Notes under the pieces: model-generated
What the model was told of the DNA's origin: nothing
Databases searched by the model: none
The model's input: only the letters and a program-made list of their open reading frames with translations
Assembly: GCA_025963425.1 (NCBI GenBank)
Contig: JAOPUQ010000269.1
Coordinates: forward strand, 1-5,323
Length of the DNA: 5,323 bases
Direction: 5' to 3'
Origin: Modestobacter sp.
Lineage (GTDB): Bacteria; Actinomycetota; Actinomycetes; Mycobacteriales; Geodermatophilaceae
Part shown: piece by piece, positions 1 to 5,323 of the stretch
How positions within the stretch are numbered: the stretch's first letter is position 1
How the letters are laid out: each line of letters starts with the position of its first letter
Position numbers and translations under genes: made by a program

Positions 1-150
1 GGTGCCGGTGTCCCGTCCGGTACGCGGCTCGACGACGGTCGTGCCGGCGCTGGCCCAGGCGGCCAGCAGCTCAGCGGCCGACCGGCCGGCGCCAGTGCCG
101 GACTCCGGCGTGGCGTGCCGGCCGGAGCGCGGCTCGGTGGGGCCGGTCAC
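1..150 (-). CDS. Probable N-terminus of endolytic murein transglycosylase MltG (partial)
   Basis: This is the first 50 codons of a gene that runs off the low-coordinate end of the window. I chose the GTG at 150-148 because a strong AGGAGG ribosome binding site (160-155) sits 4 bases upstream; another in-frame GTG at 189-187 is possible but lacks as good a site. The visible protein is rich in Gly, Ala, Pro, Thr and Arg, with a GRHATPESG stretch (about residues 10-18) and a short RSAAELLAAW helix (about 23-32). It looks like the disordered cytoplasmic tail that precedes the membrane anchor in actinobacterial MltG. No membrane segment or catalytic YceG domain is visible, so the identification rests mainly on position: mltG normally follows ruvX in Actinobacteria. 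If correct, the enzyme would cleave nascent glycan strands at the membrane. Confidence in a coding region is moderate; confidence in the name is lower. Confidence 0.55.
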   Translation of the reverse strand, partial: MTGPTEPRSGRHATPESGTGAGRSAAELLAAWASAGTTVVEPRTGRDTGT

Positions 151-203
151 GAGCCCTCCTCGCCGGCGCTCGTCGGCCCCGCGCCCCACGGTGCTGTGCT
201 CAT
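147..203 (-). CDS. Possible 18-codon leader ORF upstream of the mltG-like gene
   Basis: An ATG at 203-201 opens an 18-codon frame (begins MSTAPWGAG, ends EEGS) closed by TGA at 149-147. A GAGGG sequence at 213-209 lies 5 bases upstream of the ATG, a plausible ribosome binding site. The stop overlaps the GTG start of the following gene as GTGA (150-147), the usual arrangement for translational coupling. The peptide has no recognisable family, and short ORFs arise easily in GC-rich DNA. It could be a real coupling or leader peptide, or the true N-terminus of the next gene separated from it by a frameshift, or chance. Confidence 0.3.
   Translation of the reverse strand: MSTAPWGAGPTSAGEEGS
155..160 (-). 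promoter_or_regulatory. Ribosome binding site deciding the GTG start at 150
   Basis: AGGAGG on the minus strand lies 4 bases before the GTG at 150. The spacing is slightly short, but the match to the anti-Shine-Dalgarno sequence is full. This is the main reason to place the start of the mltG-like gene here rather than at the GTG at 189. Confidence 0.6.
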
Positions 204-223
204 TCGTGCCCTCGATAGCTCGG

Positions 224-712
224 TCACGAGCGGCGCCCACCGGAGGCGCGAGCTGTGTCGAGATGGGTCTGCAGGATGACCACGGCGGCCGCCTGGTCGA
301 TCACCGACCGCTGCCGACGACTGTTGATGCCGCCTGCACGCAGGTGACTGGCTGCGGTCACGGTGGAGAGCCTTTCGTCGACGAGGTGCACCGGGACGTC
401 CCCGATGCGGCTGGTCAGTGATCGAGCGTAGGTGCTGGCATCTCTCGCCGACGCGCCCGACGCACCGGACAGGTGCCTGGGCAGGCCCACAACAACCCCG
501 ACCACCTCATGTGTCACAACCAGCTCAGCCAGGCGGTCGAGATCGCTCTCGTCCTTGGCCCGGCGGAGGGTCTCCAGCGGGCTGGCGAGCATGCCCGTCG
601 GGTCGGAGAGCGCCACGCCGACGCGCACCGTGCCCACATCGACCCCGAGCCAGCGGCCCCGGCGGAGGCCCTCGGCCGGGGTGGCTCCGTCGTCCCCGGG
701 CCGCTCGCTCAT
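224..712 (-). CDS. ruvX: RuvX/YqgF family RNase H-fold nuclease (putative pre-16S rRNA nuclease)
   Basis: A complete 162-residue protein of the YqgF/RuvX family, a cytoplasmic RNase H-like nuclease. In E. coli the homologue YqgF is implicated in maturing the 5' end of 16S rRNA; a Holliday-junction resolvase role has also been proposed for the family. The core motifs are present: GVDVGTVRVGVALSDP at 23-38 with Asp25, VVVGLPRHLSG at 73-83, LVDERLST at 110-117 with Glu113, and VIDQAAAVVIL at 137-147 with Asp139. Asp25, Glu113 and Asp139 fit the expected acidic metal-binding triad. About 20 extra N-terminal residues precede the first strand, making it somewhat longer than the roughly 138-residue E. 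coli protein. The ATG lies only 7 bases after the alaS stop with a weak ribosome binding site, so it is probably translated from the alaS message. Confidence 0.95.
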   Translation of the reverse strand: MSERPGDDGATPAEGLRRGRWLGVDVGTVRVGVALSDPTGMLASPLETLRRAKDESDLDRLAELVVTHEVVGVVVGLPRHLSGASGASARDASTYARSLTSRIGDVPVHLVDERLSTVTAASHLRAGGINSRRQRSVIDQAAAVVILQTHLDTARASGGRRS

Positions 713-719
713 GCCCCGG

Positions 720-3425
720 TCACCCGGTCACCGCGACGACGGCCTGCTCGGCGGCCACCAGGGCGGCGGGGATGCCGGCGGGGTCGGTGCCGCCCCCCTG
801 CGCCACGTCGGGCTTGCCGCCACCGCGACCGCCCACCGGGGCAGCAGCCGCACGCAGCAGGTCGTTGGCCGACAGGCCGGCCTGCTGGGCCGCGGGGTTG
901 ACCGCGGCGACCAGCGCCACCTTACCCTCGGCCGCCGAGGCCAGCACCACCGCGGCCGGCCGCTCGCCGAGCCGGCCCCGGACGTCGAGGGCCAGGCCAC
1001 GCAGGTCGCCACCGGTCAGCCCGGCCGGCGACCCGGTGACCAGCGCGACGCCGCCGACGTCCCGGGCCGCGCCGGCCAGGTCGCCGGCCGCCGCGAGGGT
1101 CTGCTGGCCCCGCAGGTCGGCCAGTTCACGGTCGGCGTCGCGCAGCCGGCCGAGCATGCCGCTGACCCGGTCGACGAGAGCGTCCTGCGGGGTCTTGAGC
1201 AGGTCGGCGAGCTGGCGGACCAGGTCGCGCTCGCGGGCCAGGTACCGGAACCCCTCCAGGCCGACGGCCGCCTCGACGCGGCGCGAGCCGGAGCCCACCG
1301 AGCTCTCCGCGGTCAGCGCCAGCGGGCCGATCTGGGCGCTGCCCCGGACGTGGGTCCCACCGCAGAGCTCGCGCGACCACTCGCCGCCGATCTCGACGAC
1401 CCGGACCTCCTCGCCGTAGGTCTCGCCGAACAGCGCGATCGCGCCGAACTCCCGCGCCTCGGGCAGCGTCATGTAGAGCGCCCGCACCCCGTGGTCGGCG
1501 CGGACGGCGGCGTTGGCGACGTCCTCGATGTCGATCCGCTGCTGCGGCGACAACGCGCCCTGCCAGGCGAAGTCCAGCCGCAGGTAGCCCGGCCGGTTGT
1601 AGGAGCCGGACTGCAGGGCCTGCGGGCCGAGCACCTGACGCAGCGCGGCGTGCACGACGTGGGTGCCCGAGTGCGCCTGGCAGGCCGACAGCCGCCACTC
1701 GCGGTCCACCTGGGCGACGAGCTCGGTGCCGGCCCGCAGCTCCCCCTCCAGCACCCGCACCTGGTGGGCGATCAGGCCCTTGACCGGGCGCTGCACGTCG
1801 ATGACCTCGGCGCGGCCGCCGTCCCAGGTCAGCTCGCCGGCATCGGCCACCTGACCGCCGGACTCGGCGTAGAACGGCGTCCGGTCCAGCACCAGCCGGG
1901 TGACCTCCCCGGGACCGACCACCGGCTCGCCCTCGTCGTCGGCCTCGTTGACGACGCCGAGGACCCGGGAGTCGGTGCGCAGCGTGTCGTAGGCCCGCCA
2001 GTCGGTGGGCCCGAACTCCGACAGCAGCCGGCGGTAGGCCAGCACGTCGACCGAGCCGGTGCGCTTGGCGCGGGCGTCGGCGCGGGCCCGCTCACGCTGT
2101 TCGGTCATCAACGCACGGAAACCGGCCTCGTCGACGCTGACGCCCTGCTCGGCGGCCATCTCCAGGGTGACGTCGATCGGGAAGCCGTAGGTGTCGTGCA
2201 GCGAGAACGCCTGCGCGCCGGACAGCGCCGGGGTGGCCCCGGGCTCGCTGGCCGCCACCGCGCCGACCGCGGACTTCGCCTGCGCCACGGCGGTGTCGAA
2301 CAGCGCCGTCCCGGCGGTGAGGGTGCGCCGGAACGCCTCCTCCTCGGCGTAGGCGATCCCGGAGATCCGGGCGAAGTCGGTGGCCAGCTCGGGGTAGCTG
2401 CCGCTCATCGCATCCCGGGAGACCGGCAGCAGCTCGGGGAGGGTGGCGTCCTCCACACCCAGCAGCTTCATCGACCGCACGGCGCGGCGCAGCAGCCGGC
2501 GCAGCACGTAACCGGCGCCCTCGTTGCCCGGGCTGACCCCGTCGCCGATCAGCATCAGGCCGCTGCGCACGTGGTCGGCGACCACGCGCAGCCGGACGTC
2601 CGCCTCGTGGTCGCGGCCGTAGGTGACCCCGGCCAGCTCCGCGGCGCGGCGGAGCACCGGGGCGACCTCGTCGATCTCGTACATGTTGTCGACGCCCTGC
2701 AGCAGGAACGCCACCCGCTCCAGGCCCATCCCGGTGTCGTTGTTCTTGTTCGGCAGCTCGCCCAGGATCGGGAAGTCCTTGCCCTCCCCCGGGCCCCGCT
2801 CGTACTGCATGAAGACCAGGTTCCAGATCTCCAGGAACCGGTCGCCCGCGCGGTCGACAGCCGGGCCGCCGTCCGGACCGAACCCGGGGCCCCGGTCGAC
2901 GTAGATCTCCGAGCACGGCCCGGCCGGCCCCTGCGCGCCGGTGGACCAGTAGTTGTCCTCCATGCCCAGCCGCTGGATGCGCTCCTTGGGCAGCCCGGCG
3001 ATCCGGTGCCAGGCGTCGGCCGCCTCGTCGTCGTCCAGGTAGACGGTGACCCAGATCTTCTCCGGGTCGAAGCCCAGCCCGCCGTCCTCCACCCGCCCGG
3101 TGACCAGCTCCCAGGCGTACTGGATCGCCTCGGCCTTGAAGTAGTCGCCGAAGGAGAAGTTGCCGTTCATCTGGAAGAACGTGCCGTGCCGGGTGGTCTT
3201 GCCCACCTCCTCGATGTCGAGGGTGCGCACGCACTTCTGCACGCTCGTGGCCCGCGGGTAGGGCGCGGGCTCGCGGCCGGTCAGGTACGGGATGAACGGC
3301 ACCATTCCGGCCACGGTGAACAGCAGCGACGGGTCCGGTGACACCAGCGAGGCGCTGGGGACGACGGTGTGGCCACGCTGCTCGAAGTGGTCGAGGAAAC
3401 GGCGGCGGATCTCAGCGGTCTGCAT
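720..3425 (-). CDS. alaS: Alanyl-tRNA synthetase
   Basis: A complete class II aminoacyl-tRNA synthetase of 901 residues (E. coli has 876) that charges tRNA-Ala in the cytoplasm and hydrolyses mischarged Ser- and Gly-tRNA-Ala. The catalytic domain is at the N-terminus: DPSLLFTVAGMVPF at 31-44, motif 2 RHGTFFQMNGNFSFGDYFK at 79-97, and motif 3 DTGMGLERVAF at 230-240. A helical tRNA-recognition region follows. The editing domain carries the zinc-type ligands HSGTH (His585, His589) and CGGTH (Cys688, His692), so editing looks intact. The C-Ala/DHHA1 domain ends in GGRGGGKPDVAQGGG at 865-879. The ATG start gives the family's normal N-terminus and has no nearby in-frame alternative, although its Shine-Dalgarno match is poor (only a GAG about 7 bases upstream). 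It follows two small membrane-protein genes after an 87-base gap and is followed closely by ruvX. Confidence 0.99.
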   Translation of the reverse strand: MQTAEIRRRFLDHFEQRGHTVVPSASLVSPDPSLLFTVAGMVPFIPYLTGREPAPYPRATSVQKCVRTLDIEEVGKTTRHGTFFQMNGNFSFGDYFKAEAIQYAWELVTGRVEDGGLGFDPEKIWVTVYLDDDEAADAWHRIAGLPKERIQRLGMEDNYWSTGAQGPAGPCSEIYVDRGPGFGPDGGPAVDRAGDRFLEIWNLVFMQYERGPGEGKDFPILGELPNKNNDTGMGLERVAFLLQGVDNMYEIDEVAPVLRRAAELAGVTYGRDHEADVRLRVVADHVRSGLMLIGDGVSPGNEGAGYVLRRLLRRAVRSMKLLGVEDATLPELLPVSRDAMSGSYPELATDFARISGIAYAEEEAFRRTLTAGTALFDTAVAQAKSAVGAVAASEPGATPALSGAQAFSLHDTYGFPIDVTLEMAAEQGVSVDEAGFRALMTEQRERARADARAKRTGSVDVLAYRRLLSEFGPTDWRAYDTLRTDSRVLGVVNEADDEGEPVVGPGEVTRLVLDRTPFYAESGGQVADAGELTWDGGRAEVIDVQRPVKGLIAHQVRVLEGELRAGTELVAQVDREWRLSACQAHSGTHVVHAALRQVLGPQALQSGSYNRPGYLRLDFAWQGALSPQQRIDIEDVANAAVRADHGVRALYMTLPEAREFGAIALFGETYGEEVRVVEIGGEWSRELCGGTHVRGSAQIGPLALTAESSVGSGSRRVEAAVGLEGFRYLARERDLVRQLADLLKTPQDALVDRVSGMLGRLRDADRELADLRGQQTLAAAGDLAGAARDVGGVALVTGSPAGLTGGDLRGLALDVRGRLGERPAAVVLASAAEGKVALVAAVNPAAQQAGLSANDLLRAAAAPVGGRGGGKPDVAQGGGTDPAGIPAALVAAEQAVVAVTG

Positions 3426-3512
3426 CAGGCTCGGTCTCGGCTCAGGCGGGCGCTGCAGCAGGCTGGTGGAGGTCGGGTCCTGCCCGCAGCGCGGGGTGGT
3501 GGGTGGTCGGGC
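3426..3512 (-). other. Spacer between the DUF6167 gene and alaS
   Basis: This 87-base GC-rich spacer has no recognisable -10/-35 pair, no T-box features and no U-tract terminator. The only structure I see is a 5-bp stem with a 3-base loop (CCCGC at 3483-3487 against GCGGG at 3491-3495), too small to call a terminator. Read-through from the upstream genes into alaS is the simplest reading. Confidence 0.5.
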
Positions 3513-3803
3513 TCAGCTGTCCGCTGCGTGGGCACCGCGGCGGCCGGGCAGAGCTGCTGCCTCCGACCGGGTGGGCAGCGGCGCGTCCAGGCCGGTGCCG
3601 GCCCGCAGCTCGTCCTCCCGCGCGGACGCGGCGGCGCGGACGTCGGCGCCGAAGTCGCCGATCGCCTCGGCCAGGTCGCGCAGGCCGTCGGCCAGCTGAC
3701 CGGCCATGCTCTGCGGCGTGAGCCGCTCGGCGGCCTGGCTCAGCTTGCGGACGACGAGAACCCCGATGGTCACGCCCATCGTCAACCAGAACAGCCGGCG
3801 CAT
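3513..3803 (-). CDS. DUF6167-type small membrane protein
   Basis: A 96-residue protein beginning MRRLFWLTMGVTIGVLVVRK, with one hydrophobic segment at about residues 4-18 that probably anchors the N-terminus in the membrane. The rest is soluble: an amphipathic stretch (LTPQSMAGQLADGLRDLAEA, about 28-47), then GDFGADVRAAASAREDELRAG (about 49-69, acidic and basic residues mixed), then a low-complexity tail. This pattern matches the actinobacterial DUF6167 family usually found between a DUF948 gene and alaS. The biochemical function is unknown. Its ATG shares one base with the upstream TGA (TGATG, 3805-3801), and no good ribosome binding site precedes it, so translation probably depends on coupling to the DUF948 gene. 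A GC hairpin lies just ahead of the start. I am confident of the gene; the family name is from recognition of the N-terminal pattern. Confidence 0.88.
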   Translation of the reverse strand: MRRLFWLTMGVTIGVLVVRKLSQAAERLTPQSMAGQLADGLRDLAEAIGDFGADVRAAASAREDELRAGTGLDAPLPTRSEAAALPGRRGAHAADS

Positions 3804-4228
3804 CAGGCGGCCCGCCGGGAGGAACGGCGGGCGCGGCGCTCGGCCTTACGGGTGGCCTCCGCGTCGGCGAGGGCCTGGCCCTCGCGCTTCTTCCTGGCGG
3901 CGCTGCGCACGCCGTAGCTGAAGGCGGCGACCTTGATCAGCGGGCTGCCGAGCGTGGCGGCGAAGACGCTGGTGAGCGCGGCGACGTTGCTCGAGACGTT
4001 CGCGGCGTTACCGGTGATGTCGTCGACCCGCTCGAGGTTGGCGTTCACGTGGTTGACCGTCGTCGACGCCTGGCTCAGGATCGGCTGGCTCTGCTCCCGG
4101 ACCTGCCGGATGGTCAGCGTCGCCTCGTCCAGGGTGCGGCCGAGCTTCAGCAGCGGCACCGCCAACAGGAGGACCAGCAGCACCAAGGCGAGGGCTGCGA
4201 CCAGCCCGGCCCACTCTCCTGCGGACAC
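3803..4228 (-). CDS. DUF948-type membrane protein
   Basis: A 141-residue protein with one strongly hydrophobic segment (about residues 7-28, rich in Leu, Val and Ala) near the N-terminus. It is followed by a probable coiled-coil or helical region (about 30-90; LDEATLTIRQVREQSQPI, then VNHVNANLERVDDITGNAANV). Next comes the GSPLIKVAAFSYGVRSA segment typical of the family (about 93-109), and a strongly basic Lys/Arg tail (about 110-141). This is the DUF948 architecture of actinobacterial and Firmicutes envelope proteins; the molecular role is not established. The start is the GTG at 4228, chosen because GAGGAG at 4241-4236 lies 7 bases upstream and because it gives an N-terminus directly preceding the membrane segment. 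The gene is the first after the only sizeable spacer and so probably the first of the transcription unit leading into alaS. Its stop overlaps the DUF6167 start. Confidence 0.92.
   Translation of the reverse strand: MSAGEWAGLVAALALVLLVLLLAVPLLKLGRTLDEATLTIRQVREQSQPILSQASTTVNHVNANLERVDDITGNAANVSSNVAALTSVFAATLGSPLIKVAAFSYGVRSAARKKREGQALADAEATRKAERRARRSSRRAA
3810..3832 (-). other. GC-only hairpin before the DUF6167 start
   Basis: A perfect 8-bp inverted repeat (GCCCGCCG at 3810-3817, CGGCGGGC at 3825-3832) with a 7-base loop that reads TTCCTCC in the mRNA. It lies in the last codons of the DUF948 gene, 6 bases before the DUF6167 ATG, where a ribosome binding site would be. It could restrict independent initiation and enforce translational coupling. 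Arg/Ala codons in GC-rich DNA produce such repeats by chance, so function is uncertain. Confidence 0.35.
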
Positions 4229-4235
4229 GCGTGCA

Positions 4236-4241
4236 CTCCTC
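4236..4241 (-). promoter_or_regulatory. Ribosome binding site for the DUF948 gene
   Basis: GAGGAG on the minus strand, 7 bases before the GTG at 4228. This is one of the two best Shine-Dalgarno matches in the window and it fixes the non-ATG start of this gene. Confidence 0.7.
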
Positions 4242-4269
4242 TGGTCAGACTTCTCGTCGCTGGTCGTCG

Positions 4270-4287
4270 CGGCCGGGGCTCCGGCCG
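4270..4287 (-). other. GC hairpin in the leader of the DUF948-alaS unit
   Basis: A perfect 7-bp inverted repeat (CGGCCGG against CCGGCCG) with a 4-base loop. If transcription begins at the candidate -10 box just upstream, this hairpin would lie at the very 5' end of the transcript, where it could stabilise the message. It has no following U-tract and is not a standard terminator. Chance is a real alternative in DNA this GC-rich. Confidence 0.3.
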
Positions 4288-4295
4288 GTGTGGCA

Positions 4296-4301
4296 ACACT
4301 A
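4296..4301 (-). promoter_or_regulatory. Candidate -10 promoter element (TAGTGT)
   Basis: TAGTGT on the minus strand fits the TANNNT actinobacterial -10 pattern and stands out as AT-richer than its surroundings in the rarA-DUF948 spacer. It would start transcription near 4289 and give a leader of about 60 bases ahead of the GTG at 4228. No good -35 is visible at 16-18 bases spacing (the sequence there reads about CGACGG), so this is only a candidate. Confidence 0.3.
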
Positions 4302-4310
4302 GCCGCGGGG

Positions 4311-4329
4311 GTCGACGCCCGTCGTCGAC
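4311..4329 (-). terminator. Possible weak terminator or operator hairpin after rarA
   Basis: A perfect 7-bp inverted repeat (GTCGACG, 5-base loop, CGTCGAC) begins 16 bases after the rarA stop. It lacks a U-tract, so it would be at best a weak or U-less terminator. Since it lies just upstream of the candidate -10 box, it could instead be an operator for a dimeric regulator. The palindromic GTCGAC occurs in both arms. Confidence 0.3.
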
Positions 4330-4345
4330 TTGCGGCGGAGGGGCC

Positions 4346-5323
4346 TCAGCCCCGCCGGCGGATGATCGCCCGGAGCTTGGCCAGCCGGGTGGAGATCGCC
4401 GCCTCCACGCCGCGGTTGGTCGGCCGGTAGTAGTCGCGGCCGACCAGCGCGTCGGGCGGGTACTGCTGCGGGACGACGCCGTCGGGGTGAGCGTGCGGGT
4501 AGACGTAGGTCTTGCCGTGGCCGAGCTTCGTCGCCCCGGCGTAGTGGGCGTCACGCAGCCCGGCCGGCACCGGGCCGGCCAGGCCGGCGCGCACGTCGGC
4601 CACCGATTCGCTCATCGCCGTGGTGACGGCGTTGGACTTGGGTGCGGTGGCCAGGTGGACGACCGCGTGGGCCAGCGGGAAGTGTCCCTCGGGCATGCCG
4701 ATGAAGGCGACCGCGTCGGCGGCGGCGACCGCGGTGAGCAACGCGGTGGGGTCGGCCATGCCGATGTCCTCGCTGGCGGAGATGACCAGCCGGCGGGCGA
4801 TGAACCGCGGGTCCTCCCCCGCCTCCACCATCCGGGCCAGGTAGTGCAGGGCCGCGTCGACGTCGCTGCCCCGGATGCTCTTGATCAGCGCGCTGGCGAC
4901 GTCGTAGTGCTGGTCGCCCTGCCGGTCGTAGCGCACCGCCGCCTGGGCGACCGCGGTCTCCAGCGTCGCCAGGTCCAGCACGCCCGAGCCGACCGCCCGG
5001 GCCGCCCCGGCGCCGCTCTCCAGCGCGGTGAGCGCCTTGCGGGCGTCCCCGCCGGCCACCCGGAGCAGGTACTCCTCGGCCTCCTCGGTGAGCGAGACCG
5101 CGCCGTCCAGTCCGCGGTCGCTGGTCAGTGCCCGGCGCAGCACGGCGCGGAGGTCGTCGTCGCTCAGTGGCTGCAGGGCCAGCACGAGGCTGCGCGAGAG
5201 CAGCGGGCTGACCACGGAGAAGAACGGGTTCTCGGTGGTGGCCGCGATCAGGGTGAGGATCCGGTGCTCGACCGCGGAGTGCAGCGAGTCCTGCTGGGTC
5301 TTGGAGTTGCGGTGCACGTCGTC
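4346..5323 (-). CDS. rarA: Replication-associated recombination protein A (RarA/MgsA), C-terminal part
   Basis: The last 325 codons of a AAA+ ATPase of the RarA/MgsA/WRNIP1 family, which acts at stalled replication forks with the clamp loader and single-strand binding protein. The 5' part, including Walker A, is beyond the window. The fragment opens inside Walker B with DDVHRNSKTQQD (fragment residues 1-12), then sensor 1 AATTENPFFSV (27-37), a probable arginine finger in SPLLSR (Arg44), and sensor 2 in GGDARKAL. The C-terminal tetramerisation region is intact: ISASEDIGMADP, GMPEGHFPLAHAV, and near the end YVYPHAHPDG and QQYPPDALVGRDYYRP. The family normally has DEVHRF at Walker B; here the Glu is Asp and the Phe is Asn. 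The reading frame stays open to the window edge. No terminator with a U-tract follows, so some read-through into the DUF948 gene is possible. Confidence 0.95.
   Translation of the reverse strand, partial: DDVHRNSKTQQDSLHSAVEHRILTLIAATTENPFFSVVSPLLSRSLVLALQPLSDDDLRAVLRRALTSDRGLDGAVSLTEEAEEYLLRVAGGDARKALTALESGAGAARAVGSGVLDLATLETAVAQAAVRYDRQGDQHYDVASALIKSIRGSDVDAALHYLARMVEAGEDPRFIARRLVISASEDIGMADPTALLTAVAAADAVAFIGMPEGHFPLAHAVVHLATAPKSNAVTTAMSESVADVRAGLAGPVPAGLRDAHYAGATKLGHGKTYVYPHAHPDGVVPQQYPPDALVGRDYYRPTNRGVEAAISTRLAKLRAIIRRRG

Noticed and set aside
2..421. A plus-strand open frame of 139 codons across the ruvX 3' end and the mltG-like start
   Set aside because: It covers the antisense of ruvX and of a minus-strand start with a good ribosome binding site. 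Its composition is that of a GC-rich shadow frame and it has no recognisable motif.
2092..3234. A 380-codon minus-strand frame inside alaS
   Set aside because: It is an alternative frame of alaS, composed almost wholly of Arg, Gly, Ala and Pro, as expected for an out-of-frame reading of high-GC coding DNA.
432..3341. A 969-codon open frame on the plus strand opposite alaS
   Set aside because: It is antisense to an unmistakable alaS and ruvX 3' region. Long stop-free antisense frames are expected opposite GC-rich genes with G/C at third positions. The predicted protein is low-complexity and resembles no family.
3483..3495. A small inverted repeat before alaS considered as an attenuator or terminator
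   Set aside because: The stem is only 5 bp, has a 3-base loop and no U-tract, and there are no T-box or leader-peptide features nearby.
1..5323. tRNA, rRNA, CRISPR array, insertion sequence, phage or plasmid features
   Set aside because: I saw no cloverleaf-like sequence, no regularly spaced repeats, no transposase or integrase coding sequence and no flanking terminal repeats. The composition is uniform and the genes are core housekeeping genes in a conserved order.

Overview
The window is a high-GC (about 70% or more) piece of an actinobacterial chromosome in which every convincing gene lies on the minus strand. The gene order, read in the direction of transcription, is rarA (partial), a DUF948-type membrane protein, a DUF6167-type membrane protein, alaS, ruvX, and probably the start of mltG. 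This is the core order found around alaS in many Actinobacteria. The protein sequences look most like Geodermatophilaceae (Blastococcus, Geodermatophilus, Modestobacter), but that placement is an impression from sequence style and not a computed result.

Region by region: 5323-4346 holds the C-terminal part of RarA/MgsA, a AAA+ ATPase of replication-fork recombination. It starts inside the Walker B motif, so the N-terminal part lies beyond the window. 4345-4229 is the only real intergenic spacer; it holds two small GC-rich hairpins, a possible -10 box, and a good ribosome binding site for the next gene. 4228-3803 and 3803-3513 encode two small single-span membrane proteins joined by a TGATG stop/start overlap. 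An 87-base spacer follows, with no clear promoter. 3425-720 is a complete alanyl-tRNA synthetase with catalytic, editing and C-Ala domains. 712-224 is a complete RuvX/YqgF nuclease starting 7 bases after the alaS stop. 150-1 is the probable N-terminus of the next gene, expected to be mltG, preceded by a possible 18-codon leader ORF.

From the DUF948 gene onward the genes look like one transcription unit: short gaps, overlapping stop/start codons and no convincing internal terminator. The encoded functions are translation (AlaS), nucleic-acid processing (RuvX), probable peptidoglycan glycan-strand cleavage (MltG) and two envelope proteins of unknown role.

The window is mostly ordinary housekeeping DNA, and I found no mobile element, CRISPR array, RNA gene or clearly new system. 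The points most worth a second look are the altered Walker B motif in RarA, the short leader ORF before the mltG-like start, and the coupled pair of small membrane proteins with a hairpin at their junction.
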